This document shows, one piece after another, positions 20,223-29,372 of a stretch of 64,000 nucleotides of DNA. A model generated the notes under the pieces. The model was not told the origin of the DNA. It worked only from the letters and a program-made list of their open reading frames with translations, and did not search any database. The stretch is from Symbiodinium natans. Its lineage: Eukaryota; Sar; Dinophyceae; Suessiales; Symbiodiniaceae. Position 1 is the stretch's first letter. Each line of letters starts with the position of its first letter. The stretch covers positions 1 to 64,000 of the forward strand of contig CAJNDS010002788.1 of assembly GCA_905221605.1 (NCBI GenBank). The letters run 5' to 3'. A program made the position numbers and the translations under genes.

Positions 20223-20566
20223 AAAAATTTTCACTCTGAGCTCTGCAGGAGCCCGACTTGAACCATGTCACTCATCAGACAAGTCAGTGAAAATTCACAA
20301 CAAGCAATACAATAAAAACTTGCTCATGTGCTTCCATGGAAAATAAAGCACGAATGCACATGTCGGAAACATGCTATACACAGGGCTCCGGTTTCGGAAC
20401 ATTCCGTGTCAACATAATTTAGGAACATGAAATCACTGCAGTCTTTTCAAAATTTAAGGACCACATTATCACGACCGTGAAAACAAAGGCTTCCAAGAAC
20501 GCTTTAAAATTTTAAAGCTGTTTTGGGGGCTTGATAAACCAACGGAGCGCACGCGCTCAGATATGC
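20223..20566 (-). repeat. A repeat, internal copy (A2)
   Basis: 344 bp, apparently identical to 28551-28894. It begins aaaaattttcact and contains an inverted match agtgaaaatt some 50 bp later, and a perfect 18-bp palindrome (gctttaaaattttaaagc) at 20501-20518. It abuts the B1 copy directly. Confidence 0.92.
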
Positions 20567-20766
20567 TTATCAAATATCCCCAAAATTCTTGAAAGCATCA
20601 ATTGCAATTATACATGCACGATTCATTCCACTTGACAATATAGGTCTCACAATCAGCGGCGCTCTTTTCCTCTCTTGGCAAACTGGGGATGCATATCAAG
20701 TTGAACACTACGTGCACATTGCACAACGCGGGCACATCCCGTCGACCACATTTGGTCAAGTTCCCC
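20567..20766 (-). repeat. B repeat, inner copy (B1)
   Basis: 200 bp matching the outer copy at 19980-20203, with a single 24-bp unit. It lies directly between the A2 copy and the 3' end of the RT-bearing frame, as in PAT-type elements. Confidence 0.9.
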
Positions 20767-20793
20767 GGTCTGCTTCAGCACACATCTAGCTGG

Positions 20794-23700
20794 TTACAAG
20801 TTCCGCAGCTGCACCTGTGTCACGGGACATACAGGCGTGACACGCTTGGCGTTGAAGGATTCCATCAGGGACGTGTCACCCCGGCTGGGCCCATCCGACG
20901 GGTTCGACTTCGACGGTACCCTTGCATGCCACATGAGCGTGGGGGACGTTTCATCGGGGCACTCAAGTAGCAACAACAAATCGCGCCACTGCTTGACAGA
21001 CGCGGATCCTTTGATAGCAACATCGAGCGCAGCATAGTTGTCGACGAACGTTAGCAACCTCCTTCCCTCGAAGTACGACTTCCAGGTGCGGATGCCCACC
21101 ACTACGGCATAGAGCTCCACTAGGCCGATGACATGTGACTTCCCATCCGCGCGCCACATTTCCAGCACTGTCTCAGGAACAGCACACCCAAAATACTCAG
21201 CCCGCTGACTACGCCCGGGCCACAAGAGCAAGCCTCCTATGGTGGCAGGCGGGAGACCAAGCTTGGCTTGCCCCTCTTCAAGAGCGCCATCAGTGAACAT
21301 GAGGAACGGAAGTTCCCCTCGGGAGGCAAGTAAAGTGCGAGGCCTACCCCGCATGAAATGTTCCTTCAGAAGGTTCAAAGCCGCCAGACCACTGGGGTCC
21401 AGGCTCACAGGTACTTTGGAGGTGTGCGCCAAAGCTCTAACATCATGCAACGCCAAACGCCCCGCTCTCCCCCAAATCTGAGCATCGGCATACTGGAGTT
21501 TGCCGACGAAAGATGGCAGGTGGGCCGGGATGACTTTCTTGTCGCGGCACGCCGCCTCAAGCACTGGCAACAACTCAGCAACCCGGCTATCCTTATTCTT
21601 AACCTGGATTACCCCTTTAGGAGCCCCAGTCAAGTCTACCTGGACGCCGAGAACTTCCGCCTTCACATCAAAGGGGAGTAGTTTTTCCTTAGCGTGATCG
21701 AACCCCAACAACTTTAGAAAACCCACCATGCAGGCCATGGTCGATGACGCGCACAGGGAGTGCGATATCACCGGGAAGTCGTCAAAGTAGTTCGACCAGC
21801 AAAGCCCCAATCGGCACCCCAAGGCGTGGATAAGGGAACTGCATCGCAAGAAGGACGGGACGCTGGCCGCTCCCCCAAAGGGGAGCGTCTTCATGATGTA
21901 GCACTCCAAAGCCATACTCCGAGGGTTCCGGAGGCACACGACGGACTTGTTGTGATCGAGCGGAGACAAGGGGAGTTGCTTATACGCTGATTTTAGGTCA
22001 AGAGACGACATGCGCAACTCGGCCCCGGCGTCAGACCAAGCGTGATGAACCTTACCTGACAGCACCTGGCCTGTGGACAAAGTAAAGCGGTAGGCACCCC
22101 TATCCCGGAAGTATGCAACCAAGATGTTAGCCGACCACAGCACATGGTCCATGGCAGACAAGGTGACCTTCTCAACACTCGAGAAGCAGGAGTTGACCTC
22201 ATTCTCCCGCAGGTCGTCGATGGGGCGCAGTTTCGCCCCCTGGCGCACAGCAAACCTCCGCACAGGGAGCCATTCTCCTAGGCGATCACTGACTTCGTCA
22301 GGGGAGAAGGGGCCCTCCAGCCACCCTTTGTCGTCGGCCTCCTCACGAGTGATGTCGCACAGCTCTTGAGCGTACTCAGCCATCGGTTCTGACTCCAGCC
22401 GCTTCAGAATGCCTTCCCTAATCTCTGGCGCCCTGCGCATGAGTTGGCACTCATCCTGCGAAGCAACTACCAAGCCAGCCCTGAACACACCCGACTTATT
22501 GGCAGGGCCTACGAGTCGGAAACCCTGGCACAGCTCATGCAACAAATGCGCGTCCGGCCATTGGATCTCGTCAACAAGATGCGCCAACAAGGCCAGATGT
22601 TTCCCTTTCAGTATGCCTTGCACGTCCGGATGCAGCTGCTCTTTCATAGTCGCATCCTTTTGACGCAGCGACTTTGCCAGATCCTGCCAATGCTTCAAAC
22701 GTGTCAGCCTCAACTTAGTCAAGTCCATTGGTGACAAGGAAAGCTGCTCATGAAGGGCGGTGATCAAGTAGTCTGGCAGGTGGGCCAGCGAGTCGAAAGG
22801 GTGCCAAAGCCTCCTCGCCTCTTCTACAAAGGACAAGGGATCCCAAAACACACCAAAGACACAGAACCACTTACCACCTCCCCTATTCTCGGAACGCAGA
22901 AGCTTGCTCCCAGCGGGTAGGAGACCTCTGGGCGTTTGCAAAGCAGCACGCAGGCATTGCTTGTCGTCGAGAGACGGCGACGCAGGCAAAATGGTGGATA
23001 CGGTATGCTGGTACTCGGGGATGACCTGCGGATGCAGCCGGCCCCGGGGTTGACGATAGGCCCTCGGAACCAGGGGAGCAGCAGAACCTAGGGGAATCGC
23101 CCTCTCACGGCACACGTGTTCAGCAAAATCACACACAGCATGACACAGCTTCGAAGGGTACGCAGCTTCGAGGGCCGTGGCAAAGGACCCATCCGCAGAC
23201 TGACCCCACGGTGCATGATCATGATCCCCCGGACATCTCAAGCACAATCCAGGCCATCGATCGCTGCCCAAGAAGCTGGTACGTTTTAAACGCTGGCCTC
23301 CAAACGCACATGACTCGCAGTGTGAAAACCGTCCGAGTTTGACAAGCTCTGCAAAACAAGGCAAGATCCACAGGAGGCTGCCGGTGGGATTCTCCACCAT
23401 CCAAGGGATACGGCGCTTATGCGCCAGCAGCAGGAATTTTGCCAAGCACGCATACAGGGCATTGGCTTTCTCAACTTTGAGCCGGTTATGCGGGGATAAG
23501 CCCGGCACTCCATAGGGAAACTCATGCGTGCGCAACACAGGTGGACCCATCGACCCGTCTTCCAGCGGGATTGCCCGCGCTGCGGAGCAAGTCCCACACG
23601 GGGGCGCTGCGAACAAGAGAGCCACTTCTCGGTTCTCCAGAATGTACCCCAACGTGCTCCACGAGGCTGGAAGGCTCAAGTCCAAGACAGTGATCTTGCT

Positions 23701-24849
23701 TTTGGGTGTGTGACGGTTCAAGGCATGATCAACGGCAAGGGTCGAGAAGCCACGCGTGGATGCCACGCTGCTCAGCACTGCGGATCCGGCGCACAACTCC
23801 ACAAGAAGGGGGCCATCACCCGGCAGGGATACCGAACCACCGACCTCCGGGGCCCGGCACTCGGGTAAGGGCTGCCCAGCATCGGCCCTCGCAGGCGTTG
23901 AAGGGTGGCGTGTGTCCTTGGATACATCAACGACCTCCGGGGCCCTGATCTCAGGGAGTTGCTGCCCTTCCTCGGTCGTCACGGGGGACTGAAGGCCAGC
24001 CGGGGACTGTCCGCTATCAGGTCGGGGCCCGGGGGGTCGTCGCAGGTCAAGTAACGACGCATTCGTAGGCTGGGAACAGCCCTGTTCAGGCATGTCGCAT
24101 GACGGCAAGTTGAAACCGAGACCCGCCACAACGGCTGCATCTTGACTTGACAGGTTACGGAGGAGGCCCACCGTGAAAGCAACCATGACGAGCCGTGTCC
24201 CTTGCCATGGCAACGTGAAGTGTTTGCAATGTTTTGCATCGAACAGCCAGGGCTTCGCAGCGACATCCAAGCTAAAGCCTGACGCCTCTTTCCCATCACA
24301 CACATGGCGGTCGGGTCCATCCTGATGTACGACAAACAGTTGACCACCTGAAAACAGAGTGACAGGGACAATCAAGTTTGGCACTGGGCTGTTGCGCGAG
24401 TCAGCATGAGGCGCAACCTGTATGTTGCGGAACAGGGCAACTGTTGAAAAGATGTGGTCAGCACACACCATCCGAACGGCGTCGGTCAAAATTCGACAAG
24501 CATGAGGGTATCTGTGCGTGGCGGCTCGAAGCCCCGTAACCCCTCCATGATTGTAGACACCGACTTGGAAACTCTTCGCACCTGCTTGGGCCCCTTCACG
24601 GGGCGGTTCTTGCACAGGCGCCTGCTCAAGCAACTGCAAAATGCGGTCGCATGGATTCAGAGAGGTGTCATCAAGTAAACTCTTGCAAAAGGAATCGAAG
24701 CATTCTTCTGTGACATTGGAAAACGAAACCGACTGTACAGGTAGAGGCGGCGCCTCACTCGCACACTTGCGATCGCCCACAGGCGTCTCTGCCACGCCCT
24801 TGCGTGGCACATCCCCCGAGGCATCTTCCTCGGGCTCTGCAGGCCGCAC
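20794..24849 (-). CDS. oxygenase-like / C5-methyltransferase-like / RT / RNase H polyprotein
   Basis: 1351 codons from a nominal GTG; no ATG opens the frame. Residues 148-219 resemble a 2-oxoglutarate/Fe(II) oxygenase: H148-x-D150, GGQL (168-171), H210 and R219. Residues 348-545 resemble a C5 DNA methyltransferase: motif I LVELCAGSAVL, motif IV PPC (416-418), motif VI ENP (486-488) and a KRTSFLG strand. The RT has D951 in LDLKSAYKQLP and YFDD (1021-1024). RNase H follows with D1187 (TDG), E1245, D1270 and D1319. The same frame continues upstream to the gag-like protein across one UGA, so translation is probably by readthrough. It copies the element RNA; the modification domains could act on element or host DNA (inference). 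All key residues seem present. Confidence 0.85.
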   Translation of the reverse strand: MRPAEPEEDASGDVPRKGVAETPVGDRKCASEAPPLPVQSVSFSNVTEECFDSFCKSLLDDTSLNPCDRILQLLEQAPVQEPPREGAQAGAKSFQVGVYNHGGVTGLRAATHRYPHACRILTDAVRMVCADHIFSTVALFRNIQVAPHADSRNSPVPNLIVPVTLFSGGQLFVVHQDGPDRHVCDGKEASGFSLDVAAKPWLFDAKHCKHFTLPWQGTRLVMVAFTVGLLRNLSSQDAAVVAGLGFNLPSCDMPEQGCSQPTNASLLDLRRPPGPRPDSGQSPAGLQSPVTTEEGQQLPEIRAPEVVDVSKDTRHPSTPARADAGQPLPECRAPEVGGSVSLPGDGPLLVELCAGSAVLSSVASTRGFSTLAVDHALNRHTPKSKITVLDLSLPASWSTLGYILENREVALLFAAPPCGTCSAARAIPLEDGSMGPPVLRTHEFPYGVPGLSPHNRLKVEKANALYACLAKFLLLAHKRRIPWMVENPTGSLLWILPCFAELVKLGRFSHCESCAFGGQRLKRTSFLGSDRWPGLCLRCPGDHDHAPWGQSADGSFATALEAAYPSKLCHAVCDFAEHVCRERAIPLGSAAPLVPRAYRQPRGRLHPQVIPEYQHTVSTILPASPSLDDKQCLRAALQTPRGLLPAGSKLLRSENRGGGKWFCVFGVFWDPLSFVEEARRLWHPFDSLAHLPDYLITALHEQLSLSPMDLTKLRLTRLKHWQDLAKSLRQKDATMKEQLHPDVQGILKGKHLALLAHLVDEIQWPDAHLLHELCQGFRLVGPANKSGVFRAGLVVASQDECQLMRRAPEIREGILKRLESEPMAEYAQELCDITREEADDKGWLEGPFSPDEVSDRLGEWLPVRRFAVRQGAKLRPIDDLRENEVNSCFSSVEKVTLSAMDHVLWSANILVAYFRDRGAYRFTLSTGQVLSGKVHHAWSDAGAELRMSSLDLKSAYKQLPLSPLDHNKSVVCLRNPRSMALECYIMKTLPFGGAASVPSFLRCSSLIHALGCRLGLCWSNYFDDFPVISHSLCASSTMACMVGFLKLLGFDHAKEKLLPFDVKAEVLGVQVDLTGAPKGVIQVKNKDSRVAELLPVLEAACRDKKVIPAHLPSFVGKLQYADAQIWGRAGRLALHDVRALAHTSKVPVSLDPSGLAALNLLKEHFMRGRPRTLLASRGELPFLMFTDGALEEGQAKLGLPPATIGGLLLWPGRSQRAEYFGCAVPETVLEMWRADGKSHVIGLVELYAVVVGIRTWKSYFEGRRLLTFVDNYAALDVAIKGSASVKQWRDLLLLLECPDETSPTLMWHARVPSKSNPSDGPSRGDTSLMESFNAKRVTPVCPVTQVQLRNL

Positions 24850-24870
24850 ATGACCCGCCTCCTCCTTCCC

Positions 24871-24890
24871 GTGCCCTAGTCATTCCGCCT
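24871..24890 (-). promoter_or_regulatory. stop-codon readthrough site UGA CUA G
   Basis: The gag-like frame ends in TGA (24882-24880), followed immediately by CTAGGG. UGA CUA G is the strongest known short readthrough context in eukaryotic and viral genes. The downstream 1351-codon frame is in exactly the same phase, so readthrough would yield a gag-polymerase fusion. No ATG precedes the downstream domains, which supports this reading. Confidence 0.7.
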
Positions 24891-26100
24891 TGGATGCCCT
24901 TGGGCATTCCGTGGCCGGATGGTTGCCATGGCATTTGGCAACAGCGCAAACATGTAAGCCGCGCTCACACTTGTTGCCCGTGACCTTGCGCTCGCACTTC
25001 TTGAGCGAGTAGTCAAAGCACACGGGGTTCCCACGGGAGGTACAGGCAACACATCCGAGGCGCAGTAGCTGGGCCGGAACAATGCCTCCTGCGGACCGCT
25101 CACCGCGGCCTTTGCCCTTGCCCTTGCCTCGGCCCTTTGAGCCCAAGCGGCGCTTCTTGGACGGGGAGCCTTCCTCGGTCCCGGCTTCCTTGGCAGCAGC
25201 AGCCAAAGGTTTGTGTTGGATCATCGAAAGGAACTCACTGCTCTCGATGCATGCCTTGAACTCCTTGTCACATGGTCGTCCACCGGCGGTGGCTTTGATC
25301 CCCGACCTCGTGCGCTCTGCCATAAGCATGAAGAACCGACGGTCAGCCGCTTCGATCTGCCCCATCCCGACAGCTGCAAAGCCGGGAGGTGTCGGCATCA
25401 AGCGATACTCAAAGTACTTTTCGATCAACTGGTCGTGCAGCTTATAATCGAGGATATTCGCTTGCTCAAACGCCAGACCACGCCTCATTAGGCAGTAGCG
25501 CACCTGGAGCTCTGTGGTAGTCTCGCATGGAGCTGCACCTTGCTTCGACGACATTTTGACTTGGCCGTGAGCATCAAGGACCAGCATGCCGTCTTTCTTG
25601 GTGCCAGTCAACACCTCATGGTCTCTGGATACACAGGCCGCCCACTCAACGTAAGCCAGCCGGTCTGTCTCATAGATATGGGCACATCTGTCTACCAGGC
25701 CATCTCCTGGCTCCAAATGGCCCCTCAAGTTGAGGCCGGCCAGCCTCGCCTGTTGATCGGCCAACCTCTGAGCACGGTCGGCTGGCGCCAAACGTTTGAT
25801 GGGGACATCGTCTGAAGATTCTACCTGAGTCTTGATGTCACTCGCTACGATGGCGTACGCTTCCGCGAACAACCTGCGGAGGCACGCCAGCTGCTTGACC
25901 CCAGGATCCTTACCGCATAGCTTTCCCATCAGCGTCACAAAGACCGAGTCATCAGAGCTACCTGGGGTGTAGCTGCAAGAAAAGGCCAGCGAAGCCAACG
26001 TGTCAATCTCGCCATTCGCGAGGTGCGTCAAGATCTCAGGTTCGAGGCCCACGGCCACCGCCCGAGCTTTGAAGACTGCTTTGCTGTCAGCCACCGACAT
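24880..26100 (-). CDS. gag-like zinc protein of the split-repeat element
   Basis: 406 codons from an ATG at 26100. The body is mainly helical, without a recognised domain. Then comes a basic stretch (KKRRLGSKGRGKGKGKGRGE) and a Cys/His cluster: CVAC, then CFDYSLKKC, CERGLHVC and CHGNHPATEC. The last part resembles a CCHC knuckle, and the earlier part a CCCH-like finger. A structural, RNA-binding gag role is inferred from position and composition. It ends at the UGA of the readthrough site. 246 bp separate it from the recombinase stop. Confidence 0.75.
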   Translation of the reverse strand: MSVADSKAVFKARAVAVGLEPEILTHLANGEIDTLASLAFSCSYTPGSSDDSVFVTLMGKLCGKDPGVKQLACLRRLFAEAYAIVASDIKTQVESSDDVPIKRLAPADRAQRLADQQARLAGLNLRGHLEPGDGLVDRCAHIYETDRLAYVEWAACVSRDHEVLTGTKKDGMLVLDAHGQVKMSSKQGAAPCETTTELQVRYCLMRRGLAFEQANILDYKLHDQLIEKYFEYRLMPTPPGFAAVGMGQIEAADRRFFMLMAERTRSGIKATAGGRPCDKEFKACIESSEFLSMIQHKPLAAAAKEAGTEEGSPSKKRRLGSKGRGKGKGKGRGERSAGGIVPAQLLRLGCVACTSRGNPVCFDYSLKKCERKVTGNKCERGLHVCAVAKCHGNHPATECPRASKAE

Positions 26101-26346
26101 GACGGATCAGAGCTCTACCACTTTCAAAATCTCAAGACATTGAGGGCGCGCGTCAAGATTCACATTTATCATCCACGAGCTGACCCACACACCTTCATGA
26201 CATGATCGCTCACTGTGGTACTCAGACACCAAGTGCTGCTGAGCGCTCTTGTACCATGTGCACCCCTGTCTCTGCATGTCTACTCAGACAAGTGTCCCTT
26301 CACCCATCACGTTTTCGTAGGCTGCGCGAGTGCGTTCCAAAATTGT

Positions 26347-28107
26347 TCAGACACTGAAACATCCTGAGCACAAGGGGTGCATGAATGCCGGTTTCTTGTT
26401 CAGGACCTCGAAGCGCGTGCTGATAGTGCGACCACACACCAGCTGCGACCCAGCCTCATCCCGAACCTTGTGAATGCATCGTGAGACAAGGTGCCTAGCA
26501 AAGTGTTCGTCGGGGCCGTGGCCCGGGTCCCACTCGCCGACGACCTCTTCCACGGCCCTCTCTTCTTCCGACACCTGCTTGCACTCTTCATCCGTCGAGC
26601 CCTCGGAAGACTCCGACTCCCCAGCCAGCTCACTTGCCAAAGCCCCGGAGCGGGTCAAGTCTGGGTCAAACTTGCCGTTCTTGACGTCCAGGATGAGGCG
26701 TACGAGCAACCGCATAGGATGAGACATAGCGTCTCTGCTGTACACGATCAGGGAGTCTCCGGTCTTCACGTGAAAGCCTAACAAGCGCCTGGGCCCATCA
26801 TCCATGCCGACTTTGGCAGCCCAACTGAGCATGGTTGCCTTGGCGCTGTGGGTACCCACCTTGATGGGACCGACCTGCGCAGTATGTCTCAGCAGCTGCC
26901 TCAACCAATCACTAGCCGCCGAGACGTCAAGGGGAACTCGAGTCCAGCCGCCTCCTGCCGCAACCGCCGGGAGGATCGGCTCATTCTCCGGCACCGACCC
27001 TCCATAGCACAGCCCGGCCTTCATCCGGAGGACAAGCCAGGTAGGGATCCAGCAGAGCCCCACCGCAGCCAACGGGATCACCACGGGCAGGACCTTTGCC
27101 TTCTTGATCATGCCGACCTGCGACTTGGTGCGTTTGGCAGTGCACTCCAGATATCCCAGCTCAGGCTTGTTGGGGTCGGGTTGATCCAACAGGAAGCTGG
27201 TAATCCTCTGCCCGTCACTGAACCTCAAACGACCGTACGCGAGCAGCAGAAAGAACCCTGCAGCGACTCTGTCATACGAAGACCTCCCGTTGTCCATGAC
27301 GATCCTCTCCAACAACTTGATCTGCTCCACAGTGAAAGCCGGTCTCCTGACTTCTTCGCGCTTCGTCGCATAGTGGGAAGCGACCAAGCCCTTGACCCTC
27401 CCGCTTCTCAACGGGTCATCAGTCCAAACCAAGCCAAACACGTGCACAGCGAAGCTGATGGAAATCATCAGGGACCTTGGAAAGGTGGGCGCCATATCTC
27501 CCCCGTCCTTGAAGAAGGAGTAGACCTGTCCCTCACTCACGGGGAAGCACTTGTGTCCTCGACCCTTCCAAAACTTCACGTACCGGAGCAGGGGTCCGGC
27601 TCGGTTATGCAAAGTGCTTGAAGCCTTAACTCGCGCAGCATCTCTGACACTGTCTACCAGGCCTTTGCACGCAAAGCTGGGCTCGAAGGGGCCCAGAGCC
27701 CGTCTCGCGATTTCCCACGCCTGGAAGTTCACAGAGATTAAGCTCAACCACTTCTTCAGGGCGCACTTCCGCTCATACGTGATTGCTTGCAACTTCAAGG
27801 TCTCATCCCTGGCAGTCAACGGTTTCAACCCAGCTGCCAAGTACGCATTCACCCCATAGTCGATTTCCGGAGGAGTTGATTGAGGCCGAGGTTCATCAGG
27901 AACTGGCAAAGGAGGCAGAGGCCCCACAGGAGCGGGCAGCAGCCTGGGTCTCTTATTGGGGTCCTGAAGTAGGGGCGAGGCTGACAACAGTGCATCCGGC
28001 TTCAAGAAATCGAAGGCTGAGGCGCTGGACGAGGCCCACACATGCCGCACATGACTGCTGATAACCAAACCCCCTATTCCCGAAGCCATTGAAGACATTG
28101 CAGGCAC
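26347..28107 (-). CDS. tyrosine recombinase of the split-repeat element
   Basis: 586 codons from a nominal GTG; the first ATG is at 28098. After a Pro-rich N-terminus (residues 35-85), residues 160-250 look like the core-binding domain and 255-480 the catalytic domain. Candidate catalytic residues are R293 (YGRLRFSD), H420-x-x-K423 (THSAK), H446 (GFHVK) and nucleophile Y456 (VYSRD). The second arginine of the usual R-HxxR-H-Y set is lysine here. An acidic linker and a C-terminal Cys/His segment (CIHKV ... CSGCF) follow. The enzyme would integrate the circular DNA copy. It lies first in coding order, unlike DIRS1. Confidence 0.85.
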   Translation of the reverse strand: MPAMSSMASGIGGLVISSHVRHVWASSSASAFDFLKPDALLSASPLLQDPNKRPRLLPAPVGPLPPLPVPDEPRPQSTPPEIDYGVNAYLAAGLKPLTARDETLKLQAITYERKCALKKWLSLISVNFQAWEIARRALGPFEPSFACKGLVDSVRDAARVKASSTLHNRAGPLLRYVKFWKGRGHKCFPVSEGQVYSFFKDGGDMAPTFPRSLMISISFAVHVFGLVWTDDPLRSGRVKGLVASHYATKREEVRRPAFTVEQIKLLERIVMDNGRSSYDRVAAGFFLLLAYGRLRFSDGQRITSFLLDQPDPNKPELGYLECTAKRTKSQVGMIKKAKVLPVVIPLAAVGLCWIPTWLVLRMKAGLCYGGSVPENEPILPAVAAGGGWTRVPLDVSAASDWLRQLLRHTAQVGPIKVGTHSAKATMLSWAAKVGMDDGPRRLLGFHVKTGDSLIVYSRDAMSHPMRLLVRLILDVKNGKFDPDLTRSGALASELAGESESSEGSTDEECKQVSEEERAVEEVVGEWDPGHGPDEHFARHLVSRCIHKVRDEAGSQLVCGRTISTRFEVLNKKPAFMHPLCSGCFSV

Positions 28108-28550
28108 TACCCCGCACGGCGCGGGAGCAGCTCTTCCTCACTGCTGAAGTCGCTGTCAGGCAAAGCAGGCTGCAGCTCAAAAATGAACCAACGGATATCT
28201 GCGTGAATCCACCAAGTAATGCTCTGCACTCGAACACGATCCGTGACGTGCAGAAAGTGCCACAGCACTGCGCACGCGTGGCTGCGTCCACAAAGTGCCG
28301 AGGTCACACCGAAGGGCGACGGCTTGCATGTACGAGGCTCACAGGATGCACAGCAGATACACGAAGGAAAAGAACCCACAAAGGAAGCCCCAGCAAAACC
28401 CCCGAATCCAGACAGAACCCGAAGGAAGGGGACCCTGAGGCACCAGGAAGAGCCTCTGGGAGGCGGCACGGCCTCGAGCAAGGACGGACGCAATGACCAT
28501 CCGCTGCCCGCTGCGCGGGAGCTTGCACGAGCCCTAAGGGCGAACTCCTT

Positions 28551-28894
28551 AAAAATTTTCACTCTGAGCTCTGCAGGAGCCCGACTTGAACCATGTCACT
28601 CATCAGACAAGTCAGTGAAAATTCACAACAAGCAATACAATAAAAACTTGCTCATGTGCTTCCATGGAAAATAAAGCACGAATGCACATGTCGGAAACAT
28701 GCTATACACAGGGCTCCGGTTTCGGAACATTCCGTGTCAACATAATTTAGGAACATGAAATCACTGCAGTCTTTTCAAAATTTAAGGACCACATTATCAC
28801 GACCGTGAAAACAAAGGCTTCCAAGAACGCTTTAAAATTTTAAAGCTGTTTTGGGGGCTTGATAAACCAACGGAGCGCACGCGCTCAGATATGC
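28551..28894 (-). repeat. A repeat, outer copy (A1)
   Basis: 344 bp, apparently identical to 20223-20566, including the 18-bp palindrome at 28829-28846. It forms the 5' end of the element in coding orientation. Between it and the recombinase start lie about 440 bp that probably hold the leader and promoter. Confidence 0.92.
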
Positions 28895-29245
28895 ATTCAG
28901 TGGAGGCCGCAGCCTCGTCCGAGGTTTCCTCCATCTACCTTTCAGGCCACCGGTTAGTGGGCCGGGCCATCAGATGAATCTGAGGCCCCAAATACCAAAC
29001 CCTGAGCAAGCTGAGGCTCCCTCACTTGAGCCTGACAATGCAGCCCAGCAGAAAGAGGTCCACCATGGTTCTCAAAAGGTGCCTTCAGCGATGAACGTTC
29101 AGGTTGAGGCTCCCTCACCTGCAACTCCAGAGGAGCCAACACCGCCACCTCGTATGGTGGATGCTCCTCCAACCCTTACTCAGGTTGAGGAAACCTCACC
29201 TTGCACAGCTGCAAGTCCTGAGTACGACCCCCTCAGAGGGAGTGC
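28895..29245 (+). pseudogene. Q-V-E-rich coding tail resumed after the element
   Basis: The plus-strand frame from 28974 has repeated Q-(A/V)-E-(A/E)-x-S-(P/L) words (QAEAPSLEP, VQVEAPSPATPEE, TQVEETSPC), the same type as left of the element (AAQVEEPSPAE). The retrotransposon therefore inserted in this disordered coding repeat. The host frame stops being of this type near 29240, where a different repeat family begins. Confidence 0.45.
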
Positions 29246-29372
29246 TATGCGCATTGTGTGCGGGCCTTTGTCTGCTAGTAAGAGCGAGAACGCAGCAGAG
29301 GTTTGTGCCCTCGCAGCATGTGGCTCGCGTGTGGTGGCTGTGCTGCTTGCTGTGCGGCTATACCAGCCATTG
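29246..29372 (+). repeat. fragment of the 44-48 kb repeat family, left of the copia element
   Basis: Words such as gcctttgtctgctagtaagagcgagaacgcagc and ggctgtgctgcttgctgtg recur at 44040-44160, 47270-47310 and 47575-47690. The copia element is inserted in it, and the family continues right of 37502 for a short distance. Confidence 0.8.
29368..29372. repeat. target-site duplication CATTG (left)
   Basis: Five bases directly outside the left LTR, repeated directly outside the right LTR at 37498-37502. Five bp is the usual copia duplication length. Confidence 0.9.

Larger units (their letters stand above)
19980..28894 (-). mobile_element. PAT/Kangaroo-like tyrosine-recombinase retrotransposon with split direct repeats
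   Basis: Read on the minus strand the order is A repeat (28894-28551), coding body, B repeat (20766-20567), A repeat (20566-20223), B repeat (20203-19980). This is the A1-body-B1-A2-B2 split-direct-repeat design known from PAT and Kangaroo elements of the DIRS order. The body codes for a tyrosine recombinase, a gag-like zinc protein and an oxygenase/methyltransferase/RT/RNase H protein, all minus strand. The two 344-bp A copies look identical base for base, and the B copies differ only by one 24-bp tandem copy, so insertion was recent. No target duplication is visible, as expected for recombinase-mediated insertion. Confidence 0.9.

Noticed and set aside
20223-28894. A repeats as ordinary LTRs of a gypsy-type element
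   Set aside because: The extra B-A-B arrangement, lack of integrase and presence of a tyrosine recombinase fit a split-repeat element instead.
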